Translations under genes and position numbers: made by a program
In this document: positions 36,110-45,089 of the stretch, piece after piece
Numbering within the stretch: the stretch's first letter is position 1
How the letters are laid out: each line of letters begins with the position of its first letter
NCBI GenBank assembly: GCA_028691965.1
Contig: JAQUYE010000013.1
Span: 1 to 47,250, forward strand
Source: Paludibacter sp.
GTDB taxonomy: Bacteria; Bacteroidota; Bacteroidia; Bacteroidales; Paludibacteraceae
Reading direction: 5' to 3'
DNA: 47,250 nucleotides
Notes under the pieces: generated by a model
What the model was told of the DNA's origin: nothing
What the model saw: only the letters and a program-made list of their open reading frames with translations
Databases searched by the model: none

Positions 36110-36193
36110 GTGTGTTCATAGCACACAAATTTTCATAGTTAAGGTTTAGGTTAAAATGTGCAATGGGGGGCTGTGAAGTCGCCCATTGTTTTT
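36110..36193 (+). ncRNA. Candidate small RNA of unknown family
   Basis: The stretch between a strong promoter (36076-36105) and a strong intrinsic terminator (36161-36193) gives a transcript of about 80-85 nt. Near its 5' end TGTGTG-TTCATAG-CACACA forms a 6-bp hairpin. The middle is AU-rich and single-stranded in appearance, and the terminator hairpin has a G-rich 5' arm. It holds no convincing ORF (the only ATG gives six codons). I cannot assign it to a known RNA family. An attenuator leader is less likely, because the next gene has its own promoter about 300 bp further on. Confidence 0.6.
36161..36193 (+). terminator. Intrinsic terminator of the small RNA candidate
   Basis: CAATGGG (36161-36167) pairs with CCCATTG (36182-36188), with further partial pairing inside (GGC/GTC), followed by TTTTT (36189-36193). 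Confidence 0.8.
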
Positions 36194-36490
36194 AAATATA
36201 CCCCTATACTACTCACCACCGGACAACGAATGATCCTCGACGAGTAATTTATTGCATGTTTAGTAAATATATATTCAACTTATCCTCCAATAAGCTGATA
36301 GTCATTCAATTCTCTACTACTCTTATTAGCTCATTTGAAAGCTACACGTTTAATTACTTGCTGTTTTGTTGCACAACTAATCAAACTGGCTGATAAACAA
36401 CCATGAATAAGCTGTTGTATAACATTATATAATATCGATAAAGTGACAAAACATATCAATTTTATGAAAGTTTGTAGTCGAAATCACAAT
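36194..36490. other. AT-rich intergenic stretch without a recognisable gene
   Basis: About 300 bp between the small RNA terminator and the fucosidase promoter. The reading frame of the fucosidase extends back to 36443, but the promoter lies inside that extension. The nonamer AATAAGCTG occurs twice in this stretch. I see no tRNA, repeat array or mobile-element end. Confidence 0.6.
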
Positions 36491-36498
36491 TATCTTTG
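36491..36498 (+). promoter_or_regulatory. -7 box of the fucosidase gene
   Basis: TATCTTTG, 16 nt before the ATG at 36515. It decides the start: upstream in-frame Met codons (36443, 36464) would not be in the transcript. Confidence 0.65.
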
Positions 36499-36514
36499 TA
36501 CAAAAAAACTTACC

Positions 36515-38110
36515 ATGCCTACAGCACAATTCGCCAGAAAACAGTTGATTTTACTTTTAGCAGCAATTTATATTTCCAACTTTTGTAAAGCTCAAGTAGA
36601 ACCAATGCATACCGGGAGCTACGACTCTACCTGGAAATCGCTTAGCCAATATTCGAGTGCACCTGAATGGTTTCAAGATGCTAAATTCGGCATCTGGGCA
36701 CATTGGGGTCCGCAATGTGTACCTGAACAAGGCGACTGGTACGCTCGATTCATGTACTACAAGGGTACATCACAGAATAAATTTCACGAATCCACTTATG
36801 GTAGTCCCTCCACATATGGATTTAAAGAGGTTATTAATAGTTGGAATGCTGCTAAGTGGAATCCGGATTCGTTGGTTCAATTATATAAAAACGCTGGTGC
36901 TGAATATTTCTTTGCAATGGCTAATCACCATGACAACCTGGATATGTACAACAGTAGATACCAATCCTGGAATACAACTAAAGTAGGCCCAAAAAAGGAC
37001 ATAATTGCCGGTTGGGCTTCCGCTGCAAAGAAATACGGATTGCCTTTTGGCGTAAGCGTTCATGCATCACATGCATGGACATGGCTTGAGCCTTCTCAGG
37101 ATTATGATGGCAATCTGACGGAAGCCGATGGTAAAGGAACATGGTGGGAAGGCCTGGACCCCCAGGAATTATACGCTCAACGCCATGATCGGAGTGTTGG
37201 TAGTTCGAACTCAGGCACTATCCATTCTCAGTGGGATTGGATAAACGGAGCTTCACTTCCCGATGAGAACTACCTAACAAAATTCTATAACCGAACAATT
37301 GATTTGATTAACACCTACCATCCTGATTTACTATATTTTGACGATTCCGCACTCCCCTTTTACAAAATCAGCAATCTGGGCTTGAAAATTGCCGCTCATA
37401 TGTATAACAAAAGCATATCCGAGAATAAGGGACTGAATAAAGCGGTAATTTTTGGTAAAATGCTAACTGAAGAGCAAAAAGAAAGTTTGGTTTGGGATGT
37501 CGAACGAGGTATTCCCGACCGACCACAACAAAAATATTGGCAAACATGTACCTGTATCGGCGACTGGCATTATAATCGTTCGGTATATGACAATAACAGG
37601 TATAAGTCGGCTGCAACAGTTATACGTATGTTGATAGATATAGTGAGCAAAAACGGAAATCTCTTACTTAGCATTCCAATTCGTGGTGACGGTAGTATCG
37701 ATGAAAAGGAACTCGCAATAATACAGGACATTACTACCTGGATGGATATAAACAAGGAAAGTATTCACGGCACCAGGGCATGGCATACTTTCGGCGAAGG
37801 ACCAACAGCTGAGGCTGTTAATCCTATCTCAGCTCAGGGTTTCAACGAGGGAATATCCTATACTGCAAACGACATAAGGTATGTGACTAAAAAGAATGCT
37901 GTATACGCAAGTTTTATGGGATGGCCGGAAACAAAAACAATAAATCTCAAATCATTTAGCACAAAACGCACAACCTCCGTGAAACGGGTTACACTTCTTG
38001 GACATGGTGAATTAGGCTTTTCACAAACCGATCAAGGACTTTTACTTAGGTTCCCCGAAACTCCCCTTTCAACCGCCTCAATTGCTTCAGTTGTAAAAAT
38101 AGAACTGTAG
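36515..38110 (+). CDS. Alpha-L-fucosidase (GH29)
   Basis: A 531-aa secreted glycoside hydrolase from the ATG at 36515, with a signal peptide (MPTAQFARKQLILLLAAIYI...CKAQ). GH29 features: FGIWAHWGPQCVPEQGDWYARFMY near residue 60, AMANHHDNLDMYNSRYQSWN near 135, and the nucleophile region DLLYFDDSALPF with the Asp near 276. A C-terminal beta-sandwich-like part follows about residue 430. It releases L-fucose from glycans. No SusC/SusD pair or other CAZyme gene is adjacent, so it is not in a polysaccharide utilisation locus within this window. Its surroundings are AT-rich. Confidence 0.9.
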   Translation: MPTAQFARKQLILLLAAIYISNFCKAQVEPMHTGSYDSTWKSLSQYSSAPEWFQDAKFGIWAHWGPQCVPEQGDWYARFMYYKGTSQNKFHESTYGSPSTYGFKEVINSWNAAKWNPDSLVQLYKNAGAEYFFAMANHHDNLDMYNSRYQSWNTTKVGPKKDIIAGWASAAKKYGLPFGVSVHASHAWTWLEPSQDYDGNLTEADGKGTWWEGLDPQELYAQRHDRSVGSSNSGTIHSQWDWINGASLPDENYLTKFYNRTIDLINTYHPDLLYFDDSALPFYKISNLGLKIAAHMYNKSISENKGLNKAVIFGKMLTEEQKESLVWDVERGIPDRPQQKYWQTCTCIGDWHYNRSVYDNNRYKSAATVIRMLIDIVSKNGNLLLSIPIRGDGSIDEKELAIIQDITTWMDINKESIHGTRAWHTFGEGPTAEAVNPISAQGFNEGISYTANDIRYVTKKNAVYASFMGWPETKTINLKSFSTKRTTSVKRVTLLGHGELGFSQTDQGLLLRFPETPLSTASIASVVKIEL

Positions 38111-38227
38111 GGCGGATACATTCGCAATGCAGAAATACTGCTATTAAATCACCAGCCTGAGAGCAATGAACTACTGCCACCGAAACAGTGTTATATTGCA
38201 GTGTATTAATCCTTAAAAACAAATAAA

Positions 38228-38479
38228 ATGGAAATTATCGGAACTCTTATTATCGGTGGTATTGCCGGCTGGCTGGGAAGTTTGATTTACAAAGGCAGTG
38301 GTCTTGGTATCTTTTGGAATATTATTGTGGGTATAATCGGCAGCTCTGTTGGCTTCTGGCTGTTAGGCAAACTGGGAATCAGTCTGGGCACAGGATGGAT
38401 CGGTGCAATTCTGACAGGAGCTATAGGCGCTATCATCATTTTATTCTTGTTCAACCTGATAGTCAGGAAACGTAAATAA
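38228..38479 (+). CDS. GlsB/YeaQ/YmgE-family (transglycosylase-associated) membrane protein
   Basis: An 83-aa protein with three hydrophobic segments separated by Gly-rich turns (GGIAGWLGSLIYKGSGLG, NIIVGIIGSSVGFWLLG, GAILTGAIGAIIILFLFNLI) and a basic tail RKRK. This matches the small stress-associated family known as transglycosylase-associated or GlsB/YeaQ/YmgE. Molecular function is unknown. It stands alone and is followed directly by a terminator. Confidence 0.88.
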   Translation: MEIIGTLIIGGIAGWLGSLIYKGSGLGIFWNIIVGIIGSSVGFWLLGKLGISLGTGWIGAILTGAIGAIIILFLFNLIVRKRK

Positions 38480-38499
38480 AAAGGCAAATTACCCTTTTT
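38478..38499 (+). terminator. Terminator after the GlsB-like gene
   Basis: AAAAAGG - 8-nt loop - CCTTTTT, a perfect 7-bp stem ending in T residues and overlapping the stop codon. Confidence 0.65.
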
Positions 38500-38521
38500 A
38501 CTCAACGGGATGGAACTTTCA

Positions 38522-38544
38522 CGGGTAACTAATTCAGTTACCCG
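38522..38544. terminator. Hairpin at the 3' end of ovoA
   Basis: CGGGTAACT - AATTC - AGTTACCCG, a perfect 9-bp stem covering the ovoA stop codon, between two convergent genes. There is no T-run directly after it on either strand, so it may act as an RNA 3'-end stabiliser rather than an intrinsic terminator. Confidence 0.45.
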
Positions 38545-40652
38545 CGGTATTTCCAACTTGTTACTTCACAAGTGCGTACGATCATTTTCCTTGAACTGAT
38601 ACGTTCGTAACGATAGATATCCACCGGCTTATCTTCCTGTATGAAATGGGGGGATAGCAATGCAGCGATTCCTTCGGAGGAAGTTACGGGTTCACCATCC
38701 TGCTTGAAACCTCCCGGGCGACAGTCACTCTCAACGTTTTGAGCTTCCCAATTATAATCAGATGCTATTACCAGCCACCCTCCGGGGTTTAACCGGGTAT
38801 GTATCTGACTAAGAAACTTCACGGGACAACTAATTTCTTCGAGAACATTAGGTAATATAATAAGGTCATATCCCTTGTATATCGGTTTCAGATTATTGGC
38901 ATTGTCCTGCATGAATTTTATCCGCTCACAGCCTTCTCCAAGACTGGTATTAGTTAGTACAACTTCACGGTAAAACACAAGGTCGTTCTCATCCTTTACG
39001 ATATACCGCATAAATCCCCGCTCCTGCAGCTGGATAGGCAGACGGATAAAACGTGCTGAAAAATCAATTGCTGTCAGCTCTTTTACATAAGGAGCAAGTT
39101 CAAAGGCAAGACGACCGGTATCAGCATTCAAATCAAGCACCTTCATGTCGGATAACTTACTTCCGAATTTCTCGATAATCTGCCTTGCCAACACAGCAGA
39201 ATAGTTGGCAGGAGTTGTATCACCCCATTGATTCTCGCAGGAAACACTCACCTCGGGATCAGTTTCGTAGGGATCGGCATGTAATTCAAGTGCCTGTTCC
39301 GATTGCACCAAACGGAATCCTGCATGCTGGTAAAAGTGACGCCGAAAAGCATAGCGTGCATGGAAGGTTGCTTCGTTGCCTGTCGAAATCCACGACCCTC
39401 CTTTGATGAGGTTATGCTTTCCATCAAAAGTAGGTGTTGAAAAGTCGTCGTACAAAGGATGCACCTTAAATCCGGGATATCCGGTAATCGGTGTTTCGGT
39501 CCATTGCCACACATTACCCTGCACATCGTAAAAGTCGCCCTGACGGAACCGGTTCACCGGACAAGGAGATGCAAAGTGTTCCAGGTTTATATTTCCGGGC
39601 GCTGTTTCCCATTCGGGCTGATCTTCTTTGAGTGACAATTCGGCCAGGCGATACCACTCGGCCTCGGTTGGAAGACGAAAGGTCTTGCCCGTCTTCTCCG
39701 TTTTCCAGTTGCAAAAAGCCTTAGCCTCCAGGTAATTTACTTCTGCAGGCCAGTTCCATGGCATTTCAATTTCCTCAGCCACTAAGCGTAAACGATAGCC
39801 CCTATCATCTTTCCGCCAGAAAAGCGGCATACCCAGCTTCCGGTAACTGTTCCAGTTCCAACCTTCGGGCGTCCAGTACTTTTCTTTCTCATACCCTCCG
39901 TCTTCTACAAAAGCAAGGAATTCATGATTCGACACCAACATCTGAGAGGCTTTAAAGTCAGCCACCTTCACCTTTAACGCACCATATTCGTTGTCCCATC
40001 CATAATACGAATGATCGGCAGGTTTACCCAACTGCAACACAGCTCCTTTAACCGGCACCATCGGATTATCAGGAGCAGCTCCGCGATCAGGACAAATAGT
40101 CCCGAAACGCCCTGCTACAACCTCATCCAGTGGAAGTTGACGAATTAACACAGAAGACGTTTCAAGATGAATGCGCTCGTGCTCGATGCCCATCATAACT
40201 ATCCAGAACGGACTTTCACTGTCGATTGGTAAAGTCAGTACAGTTTCGTCGATTACTTTCAGGATAACATTTTTGGCTTTATCACGGTACTCGCGAACGG
40301 CCGACACCTCCGGCCAGCTATAATGGTTATTATCCAGATCATCCCAACTCATTTCATCCACCCCGATAGCAAAAATCGATTCGAACGAAGGATTGATCCG
40401 CTCACGAATCATCCCGGCCAGGTAGAATTTGTTAATATAAAAAACAGCAGTATGACCCAGGTAAAAAAGGATAATATGGCGAAGGGGATCTCCCCGATGA
40501 TAAAACACAGCATCAGAAGCTAACTGGGTGTAAAGTTTTTCGTCAATTGCCCAGGTTTTAAGGAAATAATCACGCACCTCCTGCTTCGTTGTAACGGGAT
40601 TGCCGGAACGCAGATTAACGGTTCTGGTAACTAAATCGTTCAGATTCTTCAT
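38538..40652 (-). CDS. ovoA: 5-histidylcysteine sulfoxide synthase / mercaptohistidine methyltransferase
   Basis: A 704-aa ovothiol biosynthesis enzyme. The ATG at 40652 is chosen because a -7 box lies at 40680-40673; the frame is open 28 codons further but would precede the transcript. The N-terminal DinB-like part (about residues 1-185) contains the iron-binding block GIEHERIHLETS near 155. An FGE-sulfatase domain follows (about 190-460, with PTEAEWYRLAEL, NVWQWTETP, GGSWISTGNEATFHARYAFRRHFYQHAGFR). The C-terminal methyltransferase (about 490-704) has DMKVLDLNADTGRLAFEL. OvoA uses O2 and non-heme iron to join cysteine and histidine; the fused methyltransferase completes ovothiol. Confidence 0.9.
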   Translation of the reverse strand: MKNLNDLVTRTVNLRSGNPVTTKQEVRDYFLKTWAIDEKLYTQLASDAVFYHRGDPLRHIILFYLGHTAVFYINKFYLAGMIRERINPSFESIFAIGVDEMSWDDLDNNHYSWPEVSAVREYRDKAKNVILKVIDETVLTLPIDSESPFWIVMMGIEHERIHLETSSVLIRQLPLDEVVAGRFGTICPDRGAAPDNPMVPVKGAVLQLGKPADHSYYGWDNEYGALKVKVADFKASQMLVSNHEFLAFVEDGGYEKEKYWTPEGWNWNSYRKLGMPLFWRKDDRGYRLRLVAEEIEMPWNWPAEVNYLEAKAFCNWKTEKTGKTFRLPTEAEWYRLAELSLKEDQPEWETAPGNINLEHFASPCPVNRFRQGDFYDVQGNVWQWTETPITGYPGFKVHPLYDDFSTPTFDGKHNLIKGGSWISTGNEATFHARYAFRRHFYQHAGFRLVQSEQALELHADPYETDPEVSVSCENQWGDTTPANYSAVLARQIIEKFGSKLSDMKVLDLNADTGRLAFELAPYVKELTAIDFSARFIRLPIQLQERGFMRYIVKDENDLVFYREVVLTNTSLGEGCERIKFMQDNANNLKPIYKGYDLIILPNVLEEISCPVKFLSQIHTRLNPGGWLVIASDYNWEAQNVESDCRPGGFKQDGEPVTSSEGIAALLSPHFIQEDKPVDIYRYERISSRKMIVRTCEVTSWKYRG

Positions 40653-40672
40653 CTCAGTTAATTTATTTACAG

Positions 40673-40702
40673 CAAAGATACTTAAAAGGCATAAAAACAC
40701 AA
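40673..40702 (-). promoter_or_regulatory. ovoA promoter
   Basis: Minus strand TTG (40702-40700), 19 nt, TATCTTTG (40680-40673), about 21 nt before the ATG at 40652. It begins right after the tRNA terminator. Confidence 0.75.
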
Positions 40703-40730
40703 CAAACCGATTCTTAAAAGAACCGGTTTG
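40703..40730 (-). terminator. Terminator of tRNA-Ser
   Basis: CAAACCG and CGGTTTG form the outer stem and TTCT/AGAA the inner stem, with one mismatch between them. On the minus strand the hairpin is followed by TTGTGTTTTT, 19 nt after the tRNA 3' end. Confidence 0.65.
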
Positions 40731-40749
40731 TTGCATAATCAGTACTCAG

Positions 40750-40836
<87 letters not shown>

Positions 40837-40853
40837 TTTTGCCTAAGCGGGTG

Positions 40854-40883
40854 CAAATATAGAAAAGAAATTTCGATTTCCAA
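40854..40883 (-). promoter_or_regulatory. tRNA-Ser promoter
   Basis: Minus strand TTG (40883-40881), 19 nt, TATATTTG (40861-40854), 17 nt before the mature tRNA 5' end. Confidence 0.7.
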
Positions 40884-40962
40884 AACCTGATTGTAGAATT
40901 AATTTAAAAACTTATGTGTAATTTTGCACCCTCTTTCAAAACACTCTTAATGTCTGTAATAT

Positions 40963-42012
40963 ATGGCTGAGAAAGCTGGTAAAGGCCACAAGGCTTTCCG
41001 TATAGTAACTACGTTGTTAATTGTGCTTGTTGCAGTCGTAATGAGCATTCTTTATATTTTTGTGGCACCCAATGTTCGCACTGCGGAAGCAGATCAGAAA
41101 CACTATCTCTACATCCACGAGAAGGATAACTTTGAAGATGTGCTGGAGCACCTGCGTGAGGGTGATGCGATGGTTAACACCGGTACTTTTTCGCTTGCTG
41201 CCAGGTTGATCAGGTACGACAAAAGAGTTCGTCCGGGAAAGTACCTGCTCGCTGATGGCATGTCAAATCTGACCCTGATTCGAAAACTTCGCAACGGAGC
41301 TCAGGAGCCGGTTAAACTGGTCATTAACAACATTCGCACACGCGAGCAGCTTGCAGCGTTGGTATCGCGTGAATTAATGACCGATTCGGCAAGTTTCATC
41401 AATATGCTGAACAATGATACGGTAATGACCGGATATGGGTTAACGACAGCTACTGCCGTAACCTTATTTATACCTAACACTTACGAGTTATACTGGAATA
41501 CGGATGCCGGAGAATTTATGGATCGGATGAAAAAGGAATACAATCGTTTCTGGACGACAGAGCGAATAGCCAAAGCCTCTGCCATTCCGATGACTGCGGC
41601 TGAAGTAATGACACTGGCTTCCATCATCGAGGAAGAAACCAACAAACGACATGAATACCCCGTTATTGCCGGTCTGTATATCAACCGGTTAAAAATAGGT
41701 ATGCCCCTGCAGGCTTGTCCAACTATCCGCTTCGCATTAAATGATTACACCATAAAACGCGTTTTGTTTGGACATCTTAAAACCGAGTCGCCCTACAACA
41801 CCTATAAGTATAAAGGATTGCCCCCCGGACCCATCCGGCTACCCTCGATTGTATGTATCGATGCAGTGTTAAATCACGAAAAGCACGACTTTTTGTTTAT
41901 GACTGCCAAGGAAAGCCTGAATGGAGAGCATAATTTTGCAAAGACAGGCGAAGAGCATATGCGTAATGCCCGTAACTACCAGAAAGCACTCGACGAAAGA
42001 GGTATCCGTTAA
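40963..42012 (+). CDS. mltG: Endolytic murein transglycosylase MltG
   Basis: A 349-aa YceG-like protein. It has one membrane helix (about residues 12-34), a LysM-like subdomain (about 45-130), and the catalytic block AAEVMTLASIIEEETNKRHEYPVIAGLYINRL with the essential Glu near 222, then MPLQACPTIRFAL and SPYNTYKYKGLPPGPIRLPS near 270-290. It cleaves nascent glycan strands at the inner membrane and sets their length. A -7 box TAATTTTG lies at 40919-40926. Its stop codon directly abuts the stop codon of the convergent murB. Confidence 0.94.
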   Translation: MAEKAGKGHKAFRIVTTLLIVLVAVVMSILYIFVAPNVRTAEADQKHYLYIHEKDNFEDVLEHLREGDAMVNTGTFSLAARLIRYDKRVRPGKYLLADGMSNLTLIRKLRNGAQEPVKLVINNIRTREQLAALVSRELMTDSASFINMLNNDTVMTGYGLTTATAVTLFIPNTYELYWNTDAGEFMDRMKKEYNRFWTTERIAKASAIPMTAAEVMTLASIIEEETNKRHEYPVIAGLYINRLKIGMPLQACPTIRFALNDYTIKRVLFGHLKTESPYNTYKYKGLPPGPIRLPSIVCIDAVLNHEKHDFLFMTAKESLNGEHNFAKTGEEHMRNARNYQKALDERGIR

Positions 42013-43023
42013 TTAGCCAATATAATTTACTTCGGGAACCAAAGATATATCGAACTGGTTGGCAACTGTAGTCTGGATGGCAGCAGCCAGCTCTGCAATT
42101 TCTTTTCCGGTAGCTCCTCCCTGATTGACCAGCACCAGGGGTTGTTGTTCGTATACTCCGGCTTTGCCCATCGACTTTCCTTTCCATCCACATTGATCGA
42201 TCAGCCATGCTGCGGGTATTTTTACCTGCTGATTGTCGGCCGGATAATTAGGGATAGCCGGGAATACTTTCTGCAACTTCTCAAGCTTAGATGCCGACAC
42301 CAGGGGATTCATGAAAAAACTACCCGCATTACCCAGCACTTCGGGATCAGGTAACTTAGCCGTTCTTATTTCGATAATGGTACGACGAATGGTGGCCAGA
42401 TCAACTTCACCCCGTTTCAACACTTCTTCTTCAAGGTGGGGATATTTAAAACAGGGCCGGGGCTGACGTGAAAGTCGCAGGCGGACTGACAGTATGGCAA
42501 ACTGATTGCGGGCAGATGTTTTAAATATACTTTTACGATATCCGTAACCACAATCTTCTACCGACAAACTAATCTCCTGCCCGGTCGACAGATCAAGAAC
42601 CTTAACCGATTCCAATACATCACACAATTCAACGCCATAGGCACCAATATTCTGTACGGCGGCGGCTCCTGCCTCACCGGGAATAAGCGAAAGGTTTTCG
42701 ATGCCCCACCAACCGTTGCGAACACAATGTTCGACCAACTCATCCCATAGTACTCCCGAACCCACCTCGAGCATTACGGATGATTTGTCATGTCCGATTA
42801 ACTTGACAGCACGCATTGCTGAATGCAAAACAACACCTTCGAAATCGGTAATAAACAGCAGATTACTCCCCCTTCCTATCAACATTGAAGGTGAATTTCT
42901 GTACAAATCAGTACCAACAATCTCCCGCAACTCATCAGCAGATGAATATTCGGCAAACCAACGTGCATAACAATCGATGCCGAAGGTATTCAGATTTTTC
43001 AATGAGTAGTTTTCGTTTAGCAT
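42013..43023 (-). CDS. murB: UDP-N-acetylenolpyruvoylglucosamine reductase
   Basis: A 336-aa FAD enzyme reducing UDP-GlcNAc-enolpyruvate to UDP-MurNAc. FAD-binding features are NLNTFGIDCYARWFAEY at the start, IGRGSNLL near 49 and IPGEAGAAAVQNIGAYGVE near 113. The catalytic Ser is in NAGSFFMNPLVS near 228, and AAWLIDQCGWKGKSMG is near 273. Length and the YGYRKSIFK segment near 160 fit the E. coli type I MurB. It is 16 bp downstream of lptB on the same strand. Confidence 0.95.
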   Translation of the reverse strand: MLNENYSLKNLNTFGIDCYARWFAEYSSADELREIVGTDLYRNSPSMLIGRGSNLLFITDFEGVVLHSAMRAVKLIGHDKSSVMLEVGSGVLWDELVEHCVRNGWWGIENLSLIPGEAGAAAVQNIGAYGVELCDVLESVKVLDLSTGQEISLSVEDCGYGYRKSIFKTSARNQFAILSVRLRLSRQPRPCFKYPHLEEEVLKRGEVDLATIRRTIIEIRTAKLPDPEVLGNAGSFFMNPLVSASKLEKLQKVFPAIPNYPADNQQVKIPAAWLIDQCGWKGKSMGKAGVYEQQPLVLVNQGGATGKEIAELAAAIQTTVANQFDISLVPEVNYIG

Positions 43024-43039
43024 AGGTCAGCAACAACTA

Positions 43040-43795
43040 TCAAATTCGGGTTTTACGTTTCAGTTCAAAGTCACGTCCGAGGTACTTCTCACGTACAATA
43101 GGATCAGCAGCGAGCTCTTCCGACGAACCTTTAAAGAGGATTCGTCCTTCAAAAAGCAGGTAAGAGCGGTCGGTAATACTCAGGGTTTCATCCACATTAT
43201 GGTCGGTAATTAAAATCCCTATATTTTTTTCCTTCAGGCGCCACACGATATCCTGAATGTCCTGTACCGCAATCGGATCGACTCCGGCAAAGGGCTCGTC
43301 GAGCATAATAAAATTGGGCTCTATGGCCAGACAGCGGGCAATTTCAGTACGTCGTCGTTCACCTCCCGATAGGCGGTCGCCAATATTGTGACGCACATGC
43401 TCAAGATTAAACTCAGCAATAAGCGTTTCGAGTACTTCCTTTTGGCGGTCCCTGCTGAAATCAGTCATCTCAAGCACAGAGCGGATATTATCCTCTACCG
43501 ACATTTTACGAAAGACAGAAGCTTCCTGTGCCAGGTATCCGATACCACTTTGAGCCCGTTTATAAACCGGGTACTTGGTAATATCCACGTCGTTCAGGTA
43601 AATCCTGCCCGAGTTGGGAGTAACCAATCCGGTAGTCATATAAAAAGTAGTAGTCTTCCCGGCACCATTAGGTCCCAGCAGTCCGACGATCTCTCCCTGT
43701 CTGACTTCGATGGAAACATCGTTCACCACCATACGCTTACCGTACTTTTTATACAAGTTCTCAGTACGTAAAACCATCTTTTCCTCGTCCATCAT
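43040..43795 (-). CDS. lptB: LPS export ABC transporter ATP-binding protein
   Basis: A 251-aa ATPase from the ATG at 43795 (a second ATG is adjacent); 19 further in-frame codons upstream overlap the preceding gene and are unlikely. Walker A is GPNGAGKTT near residue 41, the signature is [14 protein letters not shown] near 141, and Walker B with catalytic Glu is [13 protein letters not shown] near 161. The [19 protein letters not shown] stretch is typical of LptB. It powers LPS transport from the inner membrane with LptF/G/C. The start lies 8 bp after the stop of the carbonic-anhydrase-like gene. Confidence 0.93.
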   Translation of the reverse strand: MMDEEKMVLRTENLYKKYGKRMVVNDVSIEVRQGEIVGLLGPNGAGKTTTFYMTTGLVTPNSGRIYLNDVDITKYPVYKRAQSGIGYLAQEASVFRKMSVEDNIRSVLEMTDFSRDRQKEVLETLIAEFNLEHVRHNIGDRLSGGERRRTEIARCLAIEPNFIMLDEPFAGVDPIAVQDIQDIVWRLKEKNIGILITDHNVDETLSITDRSYLLFEGRILFKGSSEELAADPIVREKYLGRDFELKRKTRI

Positions 43796-43802
43796 CCCTT
43801 TC

Positions 43803-44336
43803 TTATTCCTGATTTGTTGATTCTTGTGTATACCAGGAAGCGTACATCGCATAGTTGTGCGCTATCTTCCGGTTCATCTCATGTGTTTTCTCTGGCTCTA
43901 CATCTTTGATGTACTTTGCAGGCACTCCCGCCCATAAGGTAAAGGGCGGAATTTTTGTATTACTTAGCACCAGTGCACCTGCAGCCACAATAGCACCCTC
44001 GCCTACCTCGGCATAATCGAGCAGTGTGGCTCCCATCCCGATCAGGGCATAATCATCTATTTTAGCACCATGCACGGTGACGTTATGTCCGATCGATACG
44101 TAATTGCCAATCTCTACCACCGACTTCTCATAGAGGGTATGAAGCACACTCCCATCCTGGATATTAACATGATTGCCAATTCGGATGGCGTTTACATCGC
44201 CACGTAATACAGCATTAAACCACACGCTGCAGCCCTCACCAAGCACTATATCTCCCACCAGAGTGGCATTCTCGGCAAGATAGCAATTTTTTCCTATTAC
44301 CGGAGTGAATCCCCAGACTGATTTAATCAATGCCAT
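43803..44336 (-). CDS. Gamma-carbonic-anhydrase-like hexapeptide protein
   Basis: A 177-aa left-handed beta-helix protein of the YrdA/CaiE gamma-class family, made of hexapeptide repeats (about residues 10-140). Metal-ligand candidates are the His residues of [10 protein letters not shown] near 65, [10 protein letters not shown] near 86 and the second His of the same stretch near 91. Many such proteins bind zinc without proven carbonic anhydrase activity, so the function is left open. It lies 6 bp after kdsB in a minus-strand envelope-gene series. Confidence 0.9.
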   Translation of the reverse strand: MALIKSVWGFTPVIGKNCYLAENATLVGDIVLGEGCSVWFNAVLRGDVNAIRIGNHVNIQDGSVLHTLYEKSVVEIGNYVSIGHNVTVHGAKIDDYALIGMGATLLDYAEVGEGAIVAAGALVLSNTKIPPFTLWAGVPAKYIKDVEPEKTHEMNRKIAHNYAMYASWYTQESTNQE

Positions 44337-44342
44337 TAGTTT

Positions 44343-45089
44343 CTACTTTAATTTTAACAGGTCATCCGGTGTATCAACACCCACTGTTCGTTCTGTTGTG
44401 ATCCCACACCGGATTGTATATCCATTTTCAAGCCAACGAAGCTGTTCGAGCGACTCTGCTTTCTCGAGCGAAGATTGAGGAAGTGAGACTACGGCTTTAA
44501 GCACTTCCGGACGAAAGGCGTAAATTCCTATATGGGTGTAAAAATCATTCTTCTCAAGATATTCTTCTTCAGGAACTGCTCTTAGAAACGGAATTACCGA
44601 GCGCGAAAACAATAATGCTTCACTACGTTGATTCATTACCACTTTTACGTGATTGGGATTTCTAAGAAAACCGACTCCTTCTTCGGGGGTGATTTTTCTC
44701 ACCAGAGTAGCGATAGCCACTTCTGCAGCATCAAAACAATCAACCAACAACTGAACCTGAGAGGGATGAATATAGGGTTCATCTCCCTGAATATTAACTA
44801 CTACATCATACCCGCTCTCTAGTAAGGTAAAAGCTTCGTAACAACGATCGGTACCGCTCGGATGATCCGGACGAGTCATCACTACCTTCCCGCCAAAGGC
44901 AATCACTGCATTATAAATTCGCTCATCATCGGTAGCAACTACTACTGCATCGAGAACGGGTGCAACCTGTTCGTAAACACGTTGAATCATGGGTTTGCCA
45001 TCAATAAGCACCAATGGTTTTCCCGGGAAACGGGTAGATGCATAACGCGCCGGAATAATCCCGGCTACTCTTAACTTCTCCATTTCCAT
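44343..45089 (-). CDS. kdsB: 3-deoxy-manno-octulosonate cytidylyltransferase
   Basis: A 248-aa nucleotidyltransferase activating Kdo for lipid A core synthesis. Diagnostic residues are GIIPARYASTRFPGKPLVLIDGKPMIQRVYEQ near the start, VVATDDERI near 50, RPDHPSGTDRCYEA near 75 and VVNIQGDEPYIHPSQV near 97. The first 19 bp overlap the end of the DUF4105 gene; the Met two codons later (45083) is an alternative start. It confirms an LPS-bearing Gram-negative. Confidence 0.95.
   Translation of the reverse strand: MEMEKLRVAGIIPARYASTRFPGKPLVLIDGKPMIQRVYEQVAPVLDAVVVATDDERIYNAVIAFGGKVVMTRPDHPSGTDRCYEAFTLLESGYDVVVNIQGDEPYIHPSQVQLLVDCFDAAEVAIATLVRKITPEEGVGFLRNPNHVKVVMNQRSEALLFSRSVIPFLRAVPEEEYLEKNDFYTHIGIYAFRPEVLKAVVSLPQSSLEKAESLEQLRWLENGYTIRCGITTERTVGVDTPDDLLKLK

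Noticed and set aside
36293-36412. Repeated nonamer AATAAGCTG as a direct-repeat or attachment site
   Set aside because: Two short AT-rich copies are expected by chance, and no integrase or element ends are nearby.
43796-43852. 19-codon N-terminal extension of lptB
   Set aside because: It overlaps the end of the carbonic-anhydrase-like gene and precedes the normal LptB N-terminus.
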